From the NCBI GenBank assembly GCA_033782935.1, contig JAWQEG010000261.1:333501-397500 (forward strand): 64,000 nucleotides of DNA. The letters are read 5' to 3'. The translations under genes were made by a program, and so were the position numbers. The notes under the pieces are model-generated. The model had not been told where the DNA came from. It was given only the letters and a program-made list of their open reading frames with translations, and made no database searches. The stretch comes from Petrolisthes cinctipes (lineage: Eukaryota > Arthropoda > Malacostraca > Decapoda > Porcellanidae). Shown piece after piece: positions 28,854 through 38,800 of the stretch. Position 1 is the first letter of the stretch. Each line of letters opens with the position of its first letter.

Positions 28854-30329
28854 ATGGAGAGTGCGGATTCCTGCTTGGAGGCCGACTTGGCAATGTCGGA
28901 GGAAGACGAGTCTCCAATTGAGGATCACTGGCCTGAGCTGCCTTCTCGCAACCCTCCCCCCCTCTCCTCGGTCACTCCGCAGCTCAGGTTGCAGCCATCC
29001 ACCTCCTCAACCTCTACCAAGCGACCTGTTGATGCCTCGTCCGACTCCTCGCAGGATTCCGATGGTGTGGACTGTTTACCTCCAGCTGCCAAGACTGCCA
29101 AGGGTGCTTCAGCTGTGCACGACGTACCTTCTCTGCCTCACCCTGGTGTTTCTTCTTTGTATACCAACTCCTTGCCCTCGTCCAACCTTCCTGCTTTTGC
29201 CCCGAGAGATGCCTATGTCAAACTCTCCTTCTCTGGAAACCCATCTACAGACACAAAGCTGCGTTGGTTGTCTGATGTCAACAGGGCCTTCCAGTTGCAG
29301 CGTGAACTGGCTGAAGTCAAGATGGCTGCTGTCACCTCCCGGTTTGTCTACATCTCTAGGAAGCGTCAGGACATCATTGATAGAGTGAAGGCTGGTGAAT
29401 TTTTATCTCTGCCTCTCATTCTTGAAGACTCACCTGAGAGGCCTCGTAAGTTCCCCAGCTACATCCTCACCCGTTTTCCTATTGATGTTGACCCGAAACT
29501 TGCCAAAGGATACCCTGGTGTGTACTTTGCCCGTCGTTTTTTCCAAGATGGTTCACCCATTAGCCGTATTGTTGTTGTCTGGAGTCAACCCGATCCACCT
29601 CCAAATGAGATTTCCTTTGATTTCCTCCCTTGTCTTCCACCGTGTGAGGTGAGGAAACTTCATAATGACCAGCCTTGGTGCTACAGGTGCTGGGGAGTTG
29701 GGCATATCTCCCGGTACTGTTCTGCCAGGCCGAAGTGTGCATGGTGTGCAGCCGACCATGATTCCAAGACGTGTCCTGTCAGGGGTGAACCATCACGTCC
29801 TGCTGCCTCCACCTCTGAGCATTCACCTCCTGAAGATACGTCTCGATGGAAGTGTCCACGATGCCTTCAGGCAGGGGTTAATGTGTGGCATGGATGTACT
29901 CGACGTAAGGTCCAGGCTCGTGTCTCTACTATTGCTCCGCCTCCACCACCACCACCACCACCACCACCACCTCCCCAGTCTGCTCCTCCTACCAACCCTG
30001 CCTCACCTCCAGACCTGGCCCTCCGCAAGTCTGTTGCTACCCTCATGGCACGATGTACGGCTCTTGAAAACCGCTTCTCTGCCCTTGAAGCCAGGATTGA
30101 TGGGCTGGTTGCCGCTCAGGCTGCCAATGACTCCAAACTCTCCACCTTGGTCGAGGCTCAGCAGGCCATCATCTCAACTGTCACTACCCTTACCGAAAAG
30201 ATGGATACTGTTGCATCTCGCCTTGAAAAGCTTTTCGAGTCAGTCCCTTCTCCTGGTCCATCTTCTTCTCCAGGTCGCTCATCTGCCCCCACTCACCGGA
30301 CTTCTACCTCCAAATACAGAGTTCGCTAG
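28854..30329 (+). CDS. B2 ORF1: gag-like zinc-knuckle protein
   Basis: An intact 491-residue protein from the ATG at 28854 (MESADSCLEADLAMSEEDES). It has the same layout as B1 ORF1: acidic start, Ser/Pro-rich region, core with VKLSFSGNPSTDTKLRWLSD and YILTRFPIDVDPKLAKGY, three Cys-rich knuckles (first CYRCWGVGHISRYC), a 13-Pro run, and a C-terminal heptad-like region (LENRFSALEARIDGLVAAQA). The stop TAG lies just before the endonuclease coding region of ORF2, which is in another frame. Confidence 0.93.
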   Translation: MESADSCLEADLAMSEEDESPIEDHWPELPSRNPPPLSSVTPQLRLQPSTSSTSTKRPVDASSDSSQDSDGVDCLPPAAKTAKGASAVHDVPSLPHPGVSSLYTNSLPSSNLPAFAPRDAYVKLSFSGNPSTDTKLRWLSDVNRAFQLQRELAEVKMAAVTSRFVYISRKRQDIIDRVKAGEFLSLPLILEDSPERPRKFPSYILTRFPIDVDPKLAKGYPGVYFARRFFQDGSPISRIVVVWSQPDPPPNEISFDFLPCLPPCEVRKLHNDQPWCYRCWGVGHISRYCSARPKCAWCAADHDSKTCPVRGEPSRPAASTSEHSPPEDTSRWKCPRCLQAGVNVWHGCTRRKVQARVSTIAPPPPPPPPPPPPPQSAPPTNPASPPDLALRKSVATLMARCTALENRFSALEARIDGLVAAQAANDSKLSTLVEAQQAIISTVTTLTEKMDTVASRLEKLFESVPSPGPSSSPGRSSAPTHRTSTSKYRVR

Positions 30330-33300
30330 TGATTGCCGGCTGGATGTCATCTCCTGGAATGTATGTGGTATCACCAGTTATGCTAAGCTCACTCAACTCA
30401 AGGCCTATGTTTTTCGTCATCATCCCAGTGTTATTTTTCTCCAGGAAGCATTTCCAGGACGGCCGCTCGCTCTTGGGCAAGCTCCTCCCCTCTCAGGTTA
30501 TGTGCCATATGTTCATCTGGTAAGGAATGGTCTCCTGACTTACATACATAGCTCCTTGCCACATCGCCTTCTCCGTACCTCCACTGATCCTGACATGACC
30601 TTTCAGCTATTTGAGGTTCTACCTGGGAATGGAGTACTCCAACTATGTAATGTCTATTCTGCCCCAGCTAGACTCACTCTTGAGGCTCTTCCTTCTCCAA
30701 CAGTGCGTGGTATGGTGTATATGGGAGATTTTAATGCTCGGCATTCTGATTTGGGTGATGGTACTGGCTCTATTAATCGTAATGGTGTTCGTCTCCTTTC
30801 ATACATCCGCAAGCATCATCTGACACACTGGGACACTGGTGGTGCCACTCATTGCCGGGGAGGTACTCTGGATTACATCCTCTCGTCTGGCCTGATAGCA
30901 TCTCAGGTCCAGTGCTTCTCCGTGCCAGACTTGTTCTCTGATCACATTGCTCTTCGGTTTCATTATTCTCTAACTGCTGGGTCAGGTGCTTCAGCCACTC
31001 GTTTGCGTATTGCTGTGCCCCCTAAATATTGCCCGACTTACATCTTATTTATGGCCCATGTATTCCCTACATTTGACATATCATCAGCTGAACAGTTGTA
31101 CTCTGATCTTGTATCTGCTACTCATGACTTTTATAGGCTATACGTCTCCCGGCCACACCTCAAGCATCGCCATACTGCCCACTCCTGGACGCTGGATGCA
31201 CGTATACAGGAGGCAAAGGAGGAGGCTGAACGTGATGGCCTATTGTTTCAAGCCAACCCAACCCCTGACCTACTCCATCGTTACCAGATGTCTAGGGACG
31301 CTTTAGTTGCCCTGCAGGATTGTGCTCACACTGAGTCTTGGCAGCGGTTCACGGACAGCATCAACCAGCAAACAAGTGTGGCTTCTATGTGGCACCTCAT
31401 CCGTCGGGTTGTTAAAAAGACACCGGCCACTGCTCGTCATCACACTCCTGCCGATTATGCCAAACAACTTGTCGATGCCTGGTCAGAACAATCTACCCCA
31501 GCCAGTCTACCCATCCACATACAAGATGCACTCGCTTCCCGTGCTGCTGTCCATCGGCTACGTCTAATGTCTGCTCTGTTACAAGATGATGACGATGATG
31601 CAGAGGAGATAGCTGAGGAGGAGTTGCGCCGTGCTCTCATTCGGGGTAGAGCTTCTTCCCCTGGTGATGATGGTATTACTTATGCTGTGCTGCGCCTACT
31701 TCAACAAGTTCCTGGGAACCCTCTACTTCGACTGTACAATCTTTGTCTTCGTGACGGTTGTGTACCACGAGCCTGGACCAGCAGCACAATAATACCCATC
31801 CCTAAGCCCGGCACTGCGAAGTTCAGGCCTATTTCCCTTACTTCCTGTTTCTGTAAGGTTATGGAGAGAATCTTACTCAATCGTCTCATGTACAGACTGC
31901 AGGATCGCCTCTCTCCATGGCTGTTTGGTTTCCTTCCCCAGCGGAGCACACATCACTGCCTAGTCGACCTGTACTCTCGCCTTTCCAGGGACAGTGTGGT
32001 GGCCTTCATTGACCTTCGAAGTGCCTTCGATGTTGCTAATAGAGACGTCATTTTGGATCAACTGGTTGACTTTGGGATAAAGGGTAATCTACTACGGTGG
32101 ATTCGGGGCTACCTGAGTAACAGGACCTCCCGTGTGTTTTTCAGTGGTGCACTCAGTCCTTTGCGCAGTTTTCATCTTGGTACACCTCAAGGTGGTGTTC
32201 TCAGCCCATTGTTATTTAATATTCTGATGCATCGGTTGCTCACTTCTCTCCCTGATATTCCTGGAACTACAATTACGTGCTATGCTGATGATATCTGTGT
32301 TCATTCTACCTCACCAAGGGATCTCCAGCGGTTTCTTGACTCCTTCTCTGTGGCCTCCTCTCACTGTGGCATTATTGTCTCCCCAGATAAGAGCAGAATA
32401 TTCACCTGCCGCCTTCCTCAAGCTCAGCCAGTGTTCACCATTGGAGGGACTGTCATTCCCATGTGTTCCCAGTACTGCTACCTGGGTGCGCCGGTCAATA
32501 TTTGGCCGATTGTCCCTGCCAGACCTCAAGACCATCCCATTGTCCAGGACTTATTGGGTCGTCTCCAGCGCCGACTTACACCACTTCAATGGCTATCTAA
32601 CAACTCCTCGGGCATCTCCATCCCAGTAGCCAGGACCATCTATATTGCTTTTATCCGTTCAGTTGTTGATTACCTTTCCCCTGCTCTGATTCAACTTCCT
32701 AGGGCTACTCTGGAAACTTTAGAAAAATTTCAAAATAGAGCAATGAGAATTATTCTCGGCTGTCCAATGTCAACCAGGATAGTGAACATGCAGCGTGAGT
32801 TGCGTCTTCCCCCATTAGTGGAGAGAATTTATTCTAATGTTACTTGCTTCACTGTCAAGTGCCTCCATTTCCCACATCTTTCACCCCATTACTCTCAGTT
32901 AGTCAGGACTTCTCTTAGACCAAACTACCCGGTCCCTCCCATACTGCCTGCTGGACGTACTCTTATAAGGTCTGTTTCCTCTGTGCTCCGTGGTCTTAAT
33001 ATAGATATAATGGTTGCAGACGTCCCCCCAGGGCCCCCTCCATGGATGCTACCAACACCTGATGTGAGCTTTACACCTACTTCCAAGTCGGAGCTGCCTT
33101 CTCTACAGCAGCAGTTGGCTCTGGAACACATAGAAACAGTGACTTCCTCCATCACAGATCCATACTGCCTCTACACTGATGGCTCATTGCAGGTGGATGG
33201 TGCAGCAGGTTGTGCTGTTTTCTCGCCTGACCTGGAGTCACCTCCAGGGGGCTGGGTTGGCCGTCGTCTCTGTAACCACTCTAGCTCAACATTGTGTGAA

Positions 33301-34011
33301 CTGTATGCCATTCTGGATGCTGTTAGTGTTGTTTGTCAACGTGGAGTGAATGCTGCCATTTTTTGTGACTCCAAACCTGCCCTTCATTCCCTCTCTAGTG
33401 TTCAGCCCACACACTCTACTGTTGTTCAGCAGATTTTATCGTTTTTGGCCTTATTGCGTCACCGTAACTTGACTGTCAAATTTTTATGGGTGCCATCCCA
33501 TGTAGGTTTGCGTCACAATGGTACAGTTGACAGACTCGCAAAGGAAGCCTGCCATCTGCCTCCTCGTGGTGCTGGACGTCCTCTCTCCCTGACATGTTAC
33601 CTCTCTAAAGTCCGCTCCGCTGCTCTCCTCCCTGTACGGCGACGCAGGGATGCAGAGAGGCCCTTCAGCATCTCCATCACCCATTACGAGTCTGTCTGCC
33701 ATCACAAATATTCCTACCGTCGTCGAGGCCTCATGGTTCGGAGGCACAATGTAGTCTCTGCTCGTTTGAGGCTTGGCTACCGGCCACCGTGGCAGGTTGC
33801 TGGGATGCAGGGTGAGCCTCCCTTCACTGAGTGTCGCTTGTGTCGAGCGCCTCGTGCTAACACTATAGAGCACTATTGCCTGGCCTGCCCCACTGTTCGA
33901 CACTTGCTGCCCCAGGGCCTGCCACTTGATGTGGTTTGTCGACACCTGCTGAACCATCAGGTTCTGGAGGAACTTCTGGTGCGCCACCCTCGTTTTGGTG
34001 GATTTAAGTAG
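29665..34011 (+). CDS. B2 ORF2: endonuclease, RT, RNase H
   Basis: An intact frame of 1448 codons from the ATG at 29665, inside ORF1 and overlapping it by 665 bases. Endonuclease begins at about residue 225 (LDVISWNVCG), with FLQEAFPGRPL, VYMGDFNARHSDLG and SDHIALRFH. RT: FRPISLTSCFCKVMER, AFIDLRSAFDVANRD, GTPQGGVLSPLLFN, YADD near 32281. RNase H: LYTDGSLQVDGAAGCAVF, LCELYAILDAV, FCDSKPALHS, WVPSHVGLRHNGTVDRLAKE. C-terminal CRLCRAPRANTIEHYC. Between the ORF1 stop (30329) and the endonuclease there is no ATG in this frame. Translation must therefore start at an overlapping ATG, by reinitiation at a non-ATG codon, or by frameshifting. Which one is unknown. Confidence 0.92.
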   Translation: MTSLGATGAGELGISPGTVLPGRSVHGVQPTMIPRRVLSGVNHHVLLPPPLSIHLLKIRLDGSVHDAFRQGLMCGMDVLDVRSRLVSLLLLRLHHHHHHHHHLPSLLLLPTLPHLQTWPSASLLLPSWHDVRLLKTASLPLKPGLMGWLPLRLPMTPNSPPWSRLSRPSSQLSLPLPKRWILLHLALKSFSSQSLLLVHLLLQVAHLPPLTGLLPPNTEFASDCRLDVISWNVCGITSYAKLTQLKAYVFRHHPSVIFLQEAFPGRPLALGQAPPLSGYVPYVHLVRNGLLTYIHSSLPHRLLRTSTDPDMTFQLFEVLPGNGVLQLCNVYSAPARLTLEALPSPTVRGMVYMGDFNARHSDLGDGTGSINRNGVRLLSYIRKHHLTHWDTGGATHCRGGTLDYILSSGLIASQVQCFSVPDLFSDHIALRFHYSLTAGSGASATRLRIAVPPKYCPTYILFMAHVFPTFDISSAEQLYSDLVSATHDFYRLYVSRPHLKHRHTAHSWTLDARIQEAKEEAERDGLLFQANPTPDLLHRYQMSRDALVALQDCAHTESWQRFTDSINQQTSVASMWHLIRRVVKKTPATARHHTPADYAKQLVDAWSEQSTPASLPIHIQDALASRAAVHRLRLMSALLQDDDDDAEEIAEEELRRALIRGRASSPGDDGITYAVLRLLQQVPGNPLLRLYNLCLRDGCVPRAWTSSTIIPIPKPGTAKFRPISLTSCFCKVMERILLNRLMYRLQDRLSPWLFGFLPQRSTHHCLVDLYSRLSRDSVVAFIDLRSAFDVANRDVILDQLVDFGIKGNLLRWIRGYLSNRTSRVFFSGALSPLRSFHLGTPQGGVLSPLLFNILMHRLLTSLPDIPGTTITCYADDICVHSTSPRDLQRFLDSFSVASSHCGIIVSPDKSRIFTCRLPQAQPVFTIGGTVIPMCSQYCYLGAPVNIWPIVPARPQDHPIVQDLLGRLQRRLTPLQWLSNNSSGISIPVARTIYIAFIRSVVDYLSPALIQLPRATLETLEKFQNRAMRIILGCPMSTRIVNMQRELRLPPLVERIYSNVTCFTVKCLHFPHLSPHYSQLVRTSLRPNYPVPPILPAGRTLIRSVSSVLRGLNIDIMVADVPPGPPPWMLPTPDVSFTPTSKSELPSLQQQLALEHIETVTSSITDPYCLYTDGSLQVDGAAGCAVFSPDLESPPGGWVGRRLCNHSSSTLCELYAILDAVSVVCQRGVNAAIFCDSKPALHSLSSVQPTHSTVVQQILSFLALLRHRNLTVKFLWVPSHVGLRHNGTVDRLAKEACHLPPRGAGRPLSLTCYLSKVRSAALLPVRRRRDAERPFSISITHYESVCHHKYSYRRRGLMVRRHNVVSARLRLGYRPPWQVAGMQGEPPFTECRLCRAPRANTIEHYCLACPTVRHLLPQGLPLDVVCRHLLNHQVLEELLVRHPRFGGFK

Positions 34012-34187
34012 GTCATGATGTAAATATTTGTCTGTGTGCTTGTGCTTCATTCTGTTATGTTTTCGTGATGTGAGTGTGTGTGCGCATGTGTGTGTGCTTG
34101 TGTGTGTATGTGGTCATTGGGTTCTCGTGAGTCCCGCTTACCCTTGTGTACTGTTGTCTGCCTATTGACTGACGCTACGGCGCAATG

Positions 34188-34223
<36 letters not shown>
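34012..34223 (+). other. B2 3'UTR and poly(A) tail
   Basis: (GT)-rich 3'UTR, then a conserved terminal block (GTCTGCCTATTGACTGACGC, ACGGCGCAATGAATT) and about 32 A. The same terminal block marks B1 and B3, and in diverged form B4 and the tail remnant at 47727-47810. Confidence 0.8.
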
Positions 34224-34228
<5 letters not shown>

Positions 34229-34234
34229 CACTTG
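34224..34234. repeat. Target-site duplication of LINE B2 (right copy)
   Basis: ACCTGCACTTG as at 28544-28554. C1 ORF1 resumes here. Confidence 0.93.
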
Positions 34235-35009
34235 CCTCGTGGGGGCCGCCACAATTAGCACACCTGAAGACTGTCTCTGAACACAACTCAGTCTCGTGTC
34301 TACCTGCACATTTACCACAAGTGAATGAATCTTTATTGAAACACCTCAATGCTGTGTGTCCGAATTTCTGGCAACGGAAACAACGCATCGGTTTCTGAAT
34401 GTATGGTCTAACGTGAACTATTTCGTATCCAATCTTTACCGTTTCCGGAATCTGTGCTGAAGCAAAAGTCAGGAAACACAAGCCATATTTCTCTCTCTTG
34501 TTCTCTCTCATCCTGGTCATACTTTGAACATCAACAACGCCTTGGTCCTTCATTCATTCCAAAATGTCTGCCTCATCCAGAGCGGCCAAATCCCTATGGA
34601 AAATGACGCCCTTACAGGTATTCGGCCCCACTGGAATGGTGGCTTTCACCTTAAAGTTATGAATTTGCGTCAGTTTAAGGAGATCCTTAACCTGGGATGC
34701 CTTCAGTACTTTTACCAGGATACTACCATCACGCAACTTGTTAGCAGCAGCAAGACTGCCACCCACTTGACCATCAAGGACCTTTTTGACGATAAAGGGG
34801 TTAAAGTTTTTGAGAGACTGACCCTCATCTACACATCTAATATTTACATAGCGAGCATTCATAGGAGGAATTTTAACATCAGGTTGTCTTTGTCTGTCTG
34901 CCGTAGGGGTTCCATTATTGTCAGCCATTGTCCTAGTTTGGTCCTTGGTCGTTAACCTCCCTCCTTGAGGAGGAGGGAGGCTAGTCGGGGGTTCATCCAT
35001 CCGGGGCAT
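34235..35009 (-). pseudogene. C1 ORF1, N-terminal part with nonsense codon
   Basis: It starts at the ATG at 35009 (MPRMDEPPTSLPPPQGG) and corresponds to the first 260 or so residues of C2 ORF1. It includes MNARYVNIRCVDEG, KNFNPFIVKKVLDG and GVIFHRDLAALDEADILE. Directly after that, GGA has become TGA (near 34554), ending translation at codon 152. The frame continues with IPETVKIGYEIVHVRPYIQ and zinc knuckles CFRCQKFGHTALRC, CGKCAGRHETELC and CANCGGPHEASAG, where B2 cuts it. It is thus doubly broken. Confidence 0.9.
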
Positions 35010-35681
35010 CGGACTACGTCCGACCCCTCTCCTCGCACACTCACCTACCTCCCTTAACTATTGTATCAACCCCAAGAAAATGGACAATAATTTAGGGAAT
35101 AAAAGTTACCTTTACTCGCCCCCCCCCTAGTGGTAGCCTGGCGGCGTTCTCCAGTACCAGCTAGGGGATCGGAGTTTGTGCGGAAGGAACTTCCCCACCA
35201 CCGAACCTGCCTAATGCGAGGGGTGGTGTAGTAGGAACCCACCTCCCAAGCGAATACCGTTGCTCAGCCAAGAGACAACCGTAGGCCCAGGAGGTCGCAC
35301 GGAAAATATAGAAGAAAAAGTAGTTTAAGAAAAAGAGGTGCCCAAATGACGCACCAGACTACTGGGCCCCCCTACCACAGGGTTTCCCCTGAGGCAGTGA
35401 GTGCTGCGGGTCTGGTGTGGGGAACAACTAACTACTAGCTACCATATACTACTGGTTGTCCTCCAGCAAAAAACAAAACACTGAAGGTGTACACAGCAGT
35501 GCAGCAAAACGCTGCAAATTTACTTTACTTAATAACTTTACCAAGGCAGAGAAACAACAGAGTACTGCCGGTAAGAGGCCTCGGTACACCAAGGTAGCTC
35601 CACGAACAATACTGTAGTCTGTTGTTGCTATGCACAACGAGGACGAGGTCTGGACACAACAAAGTCTGGACGCATAATGTG
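35010..35681 (-). promoter_or_regulatory. C1 5'UTR / probable internal promoter region
   Basis: About 670 bp nearly identical to 41065-41746 of C2, with a GAGGAGGGAGG purine tract just inside ORF1, a C-run near 35120, and a 5' end reading CATTATGCGTCCAGAC in element sense. No ORF is convincing. Promoter role inferred. Confidence 0.5.
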
Positions 35682-35692
35682 GTGTTCAGTCA
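35682..35692 (-). repeat. Junction J4: target 11-mer between C1 and C2
   Basis: GTGTTCAGTCA sits between the C1 5' end and the C2 3' end. Together with the identical 11-mer at 41747-41757 it gives C2 a perfect 11-bp flanking direct repeat. Confidence 0.88.
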
Positions 35693-35881
35693 CTACTACT
35701 TGTTGGATTTCTTGGCTATCAACAAGAAGCATATAGCCAAAGGTCATTAAGCCATTGGATCCATTTTATTATATCAATCTATATAAGGTCATAAAGTTTT
35801 GTCTCCCTCAGAAAACTCAGCAGTTTGTTTATAATATTCTTATCATCTGATAGAATATTTTCGATGGTTAGAGCTATTTTT
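35693..35881 (-). other. C2 3'UTR with terminal stem-loop
   Basis: Stem TTGGCTAT (35712-35719) with ATAGCCAA (35733-35740), 13-base loop. The loop differs from C1 while the stem is identical, as expected of a selected structure. There is no poly(A); the end before the 10-mer is CAAGTAGTAG in element sense. Confidence 0.75.
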
Positions 35882-38800
35882 TTAAAGTTGAAAATATTGT
35901 TTGATTTTACTTCTTTGATTTTCATAATCAATACAAAAAATTAATAAGTGATTAATAGATAAAATTGTGTTGCATGATGTGCATTGAGGAGGAAAATTTC
36001 TATTAATGTAGGGTTCTAGGTGGGTTAACCATGTGGCGTTAACCCTTAGACGGGCCAACACCACCTCGTCCCTGCGACTACGCCATGATGACGTAGCCCA
36101 GGGTTCAATAACAGTTCTTACTTTATTTCTGATGTCTAATCTGGTCCACTGCCTTTGCCACAGGAGATGAATTCGAGACTTAATGAGGGAAACAAAACAC
36201 CTGAGATCCGTACGGACTATGCTAATGTCCAGATCAACAGTTGACCCGGCTAGTATATCAGCCTGTTCATTGCCATAGATACCATAATGTGAAGGTACCC
36301 ATATTAGCTTGATTGATTTATTGGCACAAAACAGCTTACTAATGATATTACCCTGTATTTCGTTGTTAGTTGTATTTAAGGATTTAATAGCTTGAAGTGA
36401 ACTTAATGAATCTGTAAAAATAACTATCCTATCGTGGGTCGTCGACAGGGCAAAATCCAAAGCTTTATTAATAGCAAAAAGTTCAGCAATAAAAATAGAT
36501 GTATGAATCGGCAGTCTGAATCTTAACTGACATTCAGTCGACCATACACCTGCACCCACACATTCATCCGTCTTGGAGCCGTCGGTATACAGATGGAAAT
36601 ATGAAAGATGTTGAACAATTATCTCACGAAACCTCTGGTGTACCTCCACCTCCGGCACCCGGGATTTAACCCCTGGCAGCCAGGAATCCACAATAGTGAA
36701 GGGGGGTGTTTCCCAGGGTGCAATATTTACTAAAACCAGGGAATCGATTGTTGATAATTCTATACCGACACACTCTACGAGGTCGTGGAGTCTTGCTCTG
36801 AGGGACCTCACGCCAGTGCCCTCCGGGGCCGTGCGACGCCCAGGCGGATAACTCGGCCCTTCCGGGGGCCTATCGCCATGGCCCCCCGGCTGCAAATGCC
36901 TCACCAAGGCATTACCTGGAGGATGACTCGGCTCCCCGGGTACCTGAACTTGGGGCCTGGTCCCCATTGGCCTCACGCCAGTGCCCCCTGGGGCGCAGGG
37001 GTTCCCGGACGGACGACTCGGTCCCTCTGCCAGGGGCCTAGCGCCATGGCCCCCCGGGTGCTGTTGCCGTAGCAAGGCATTCCCGGGAAGATGACTCGGC
37101 ACCCTGGATTTCTTAGCACAGTATACTAATAGTAGTTGATCTCGTCTCAATCGGAGGGGAGGCACTTGTGACTCCACCTCTAGACGCTCGATTCGAGTGC
37201 AACGTAGGGCTCCAAGACACACACGCAGACACGCATTCTGCACAACATCCAAACCTTTCAACACAGACTCAGATGCCGAACCATACACTATTGACCCATA
37301 ATCTACTCTAGATCTAATCAGGGATTTATATAGCATTAGCAATGACTTCCTATCTGCTCCCCATTGAGTACCAGAAATGCACTTCAGCAAATTGAGTGCT
37401 TTTAAACATTTAATTTTTAACTGACTGACATGGACTCGCCATGTCAGTCGACTGTCAAAATGCAGTCCAAGAAATTTAGTAGAATTTTGAATAGGTAGGG
37501 GGTTGATACCCATAGTCAGCCTGACGTCTGGCTTCTTCCTATGAGTGAAAATAACCCCTACACTCTTTCTTACTGAAAACTTAAAACCCCACTGGAGGCC
37601 CCAATTGTGAATCAAATCCAGTGCCAATTGGATCCGAGTTGCCGAAAATTCTGCATTACAGCTGGAGTGCCATATCGCACAGTCGTCGGCGTACAGTGAG
37701 TATTTAAGATTTCGAGGAGGAGCTGGTAGAATGTCATTGATCATACATAGAAATAAGGTCGGAGACAGAACACTCCCCTGGGGCACCCCATTTGCCTGGA
37801 CAAATATGTCCGAGAAAGTGACTGTGTCCGAAAAAAGCTTGACAGAGAAAGTTCTGTCAGAAATGAAGTTCTTCACAAAAAAGGGCAGGTTACCGCGTAA
37901 TCCCATCGCATATAGTTTCCTGAGGAGGCCATGTCGCCAAGTCATGTCGTAGGCTTTTTCAATGTCTAAAAATACTGCAATCAAAAATTGTTTTTTGGCA
38001 AATGCCTCTTGAATTTGAACTTCCAGGTTCACTAGCTGATCGAGCGTCTGGCGACCTTTACGGAAGCCACACTGCTCGTCAACCAGCAAATTCCTGGAAT
38101 TTAAAAAATGCAATAGCCTACGATTAACAATTCGTTCCATGACCTTGCATAAGCAACTTGTGAGCGCAATAGGGCGATACGATGAAGTCGATCTGGGGTC
38201 CCCCCCTCCTTTCGGTATGGGAATGACATGTGCAAAGTGCCACGAGTTTGGAAAGGTGTGACCCCTCCAAATCTCGTTAAACACTTGCAACATCTTGACC
38301 ATGGAATCATGATAAAGATGCTTTATCATCTCATACCGAATCTCATCGGGTCCTGGGAATGTCCCACTACAGGCTCCTAGGGCTTGGACAAGCTCTTGCA
38401 TTGTTAGATCACTGTTGTAATCTAATTCATCTCCTGTGGCAAAGTCAATATGCTGCAGCTCTGATGCTTCCTTGATGGGCAGGAAAGCTGGATGGTAATT
38501 TTCAGAGCTGCTAGCAAAAGAGAACTGCCTGGCGAGGGCGTTAGCAATGTCTCTAGGTTCGTCATAATTGATGTTATTAAAAGTGATGTTGGTAGTTTTA
38601 TTAGATATTTTTTTCTTATTTAATTTTCTTACAGTGGACCAGACTTGGGAAATTGATGTTTCACTGTTGATACTAGAGACAAAGCATCGCCAGGAGTCTC
38701 GTTTGGCTTGTCTGATGGTTCGACGAGCCCTAGCTCTCGCAAGTTTATACTTGCGAAAGTTCTCATCACTAATGCGATTTTTGAAAAGCCTGTAGGCTCT

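Larger units (their letters stand above)
28555..34223 (+). mobile_element. Full-length LINE family B copy B2
   Basis: A 5.67-kb element on the plus strand with 5' end CAGTCTCGCTCC, both ORFs intact, 3'UTR with (GT)n, and a roughly 30-base poly(A). It is inserted in C1 ORF1 with an 11-bp TSD. It is very close to B1 and B3. Confidence 0.96.
24124..35681 (-). mobile_element. LINE family C copy C1 (split by B2)
   Basis: C1 is about 5.9 kb once the B2 insertion (28555-34223 plus one TSD copy) is removed. It contains the 3'UTR with hairpin, ORF2 open throughout, ORF1 cut by B2 and carrying a nonsense codon, and a 5'UTR of about 670 bp. It is closely related to C2 and more distantly to family A. 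It lacks a long poly(A): the 3' end before the 10-mer is only AACAAGGAAGGA in element sense. Both flanks carry the shared 10-mer. Confidence 0.93.

Noticed and set aside
28834..34050. Short plus-strand frames such as 30329-30523, 30986-31306 and 32282-32629 that recur in all B copies
   Set aside because: Alternative-frame shadows of B ORF2; their conservation follows from the repeat.
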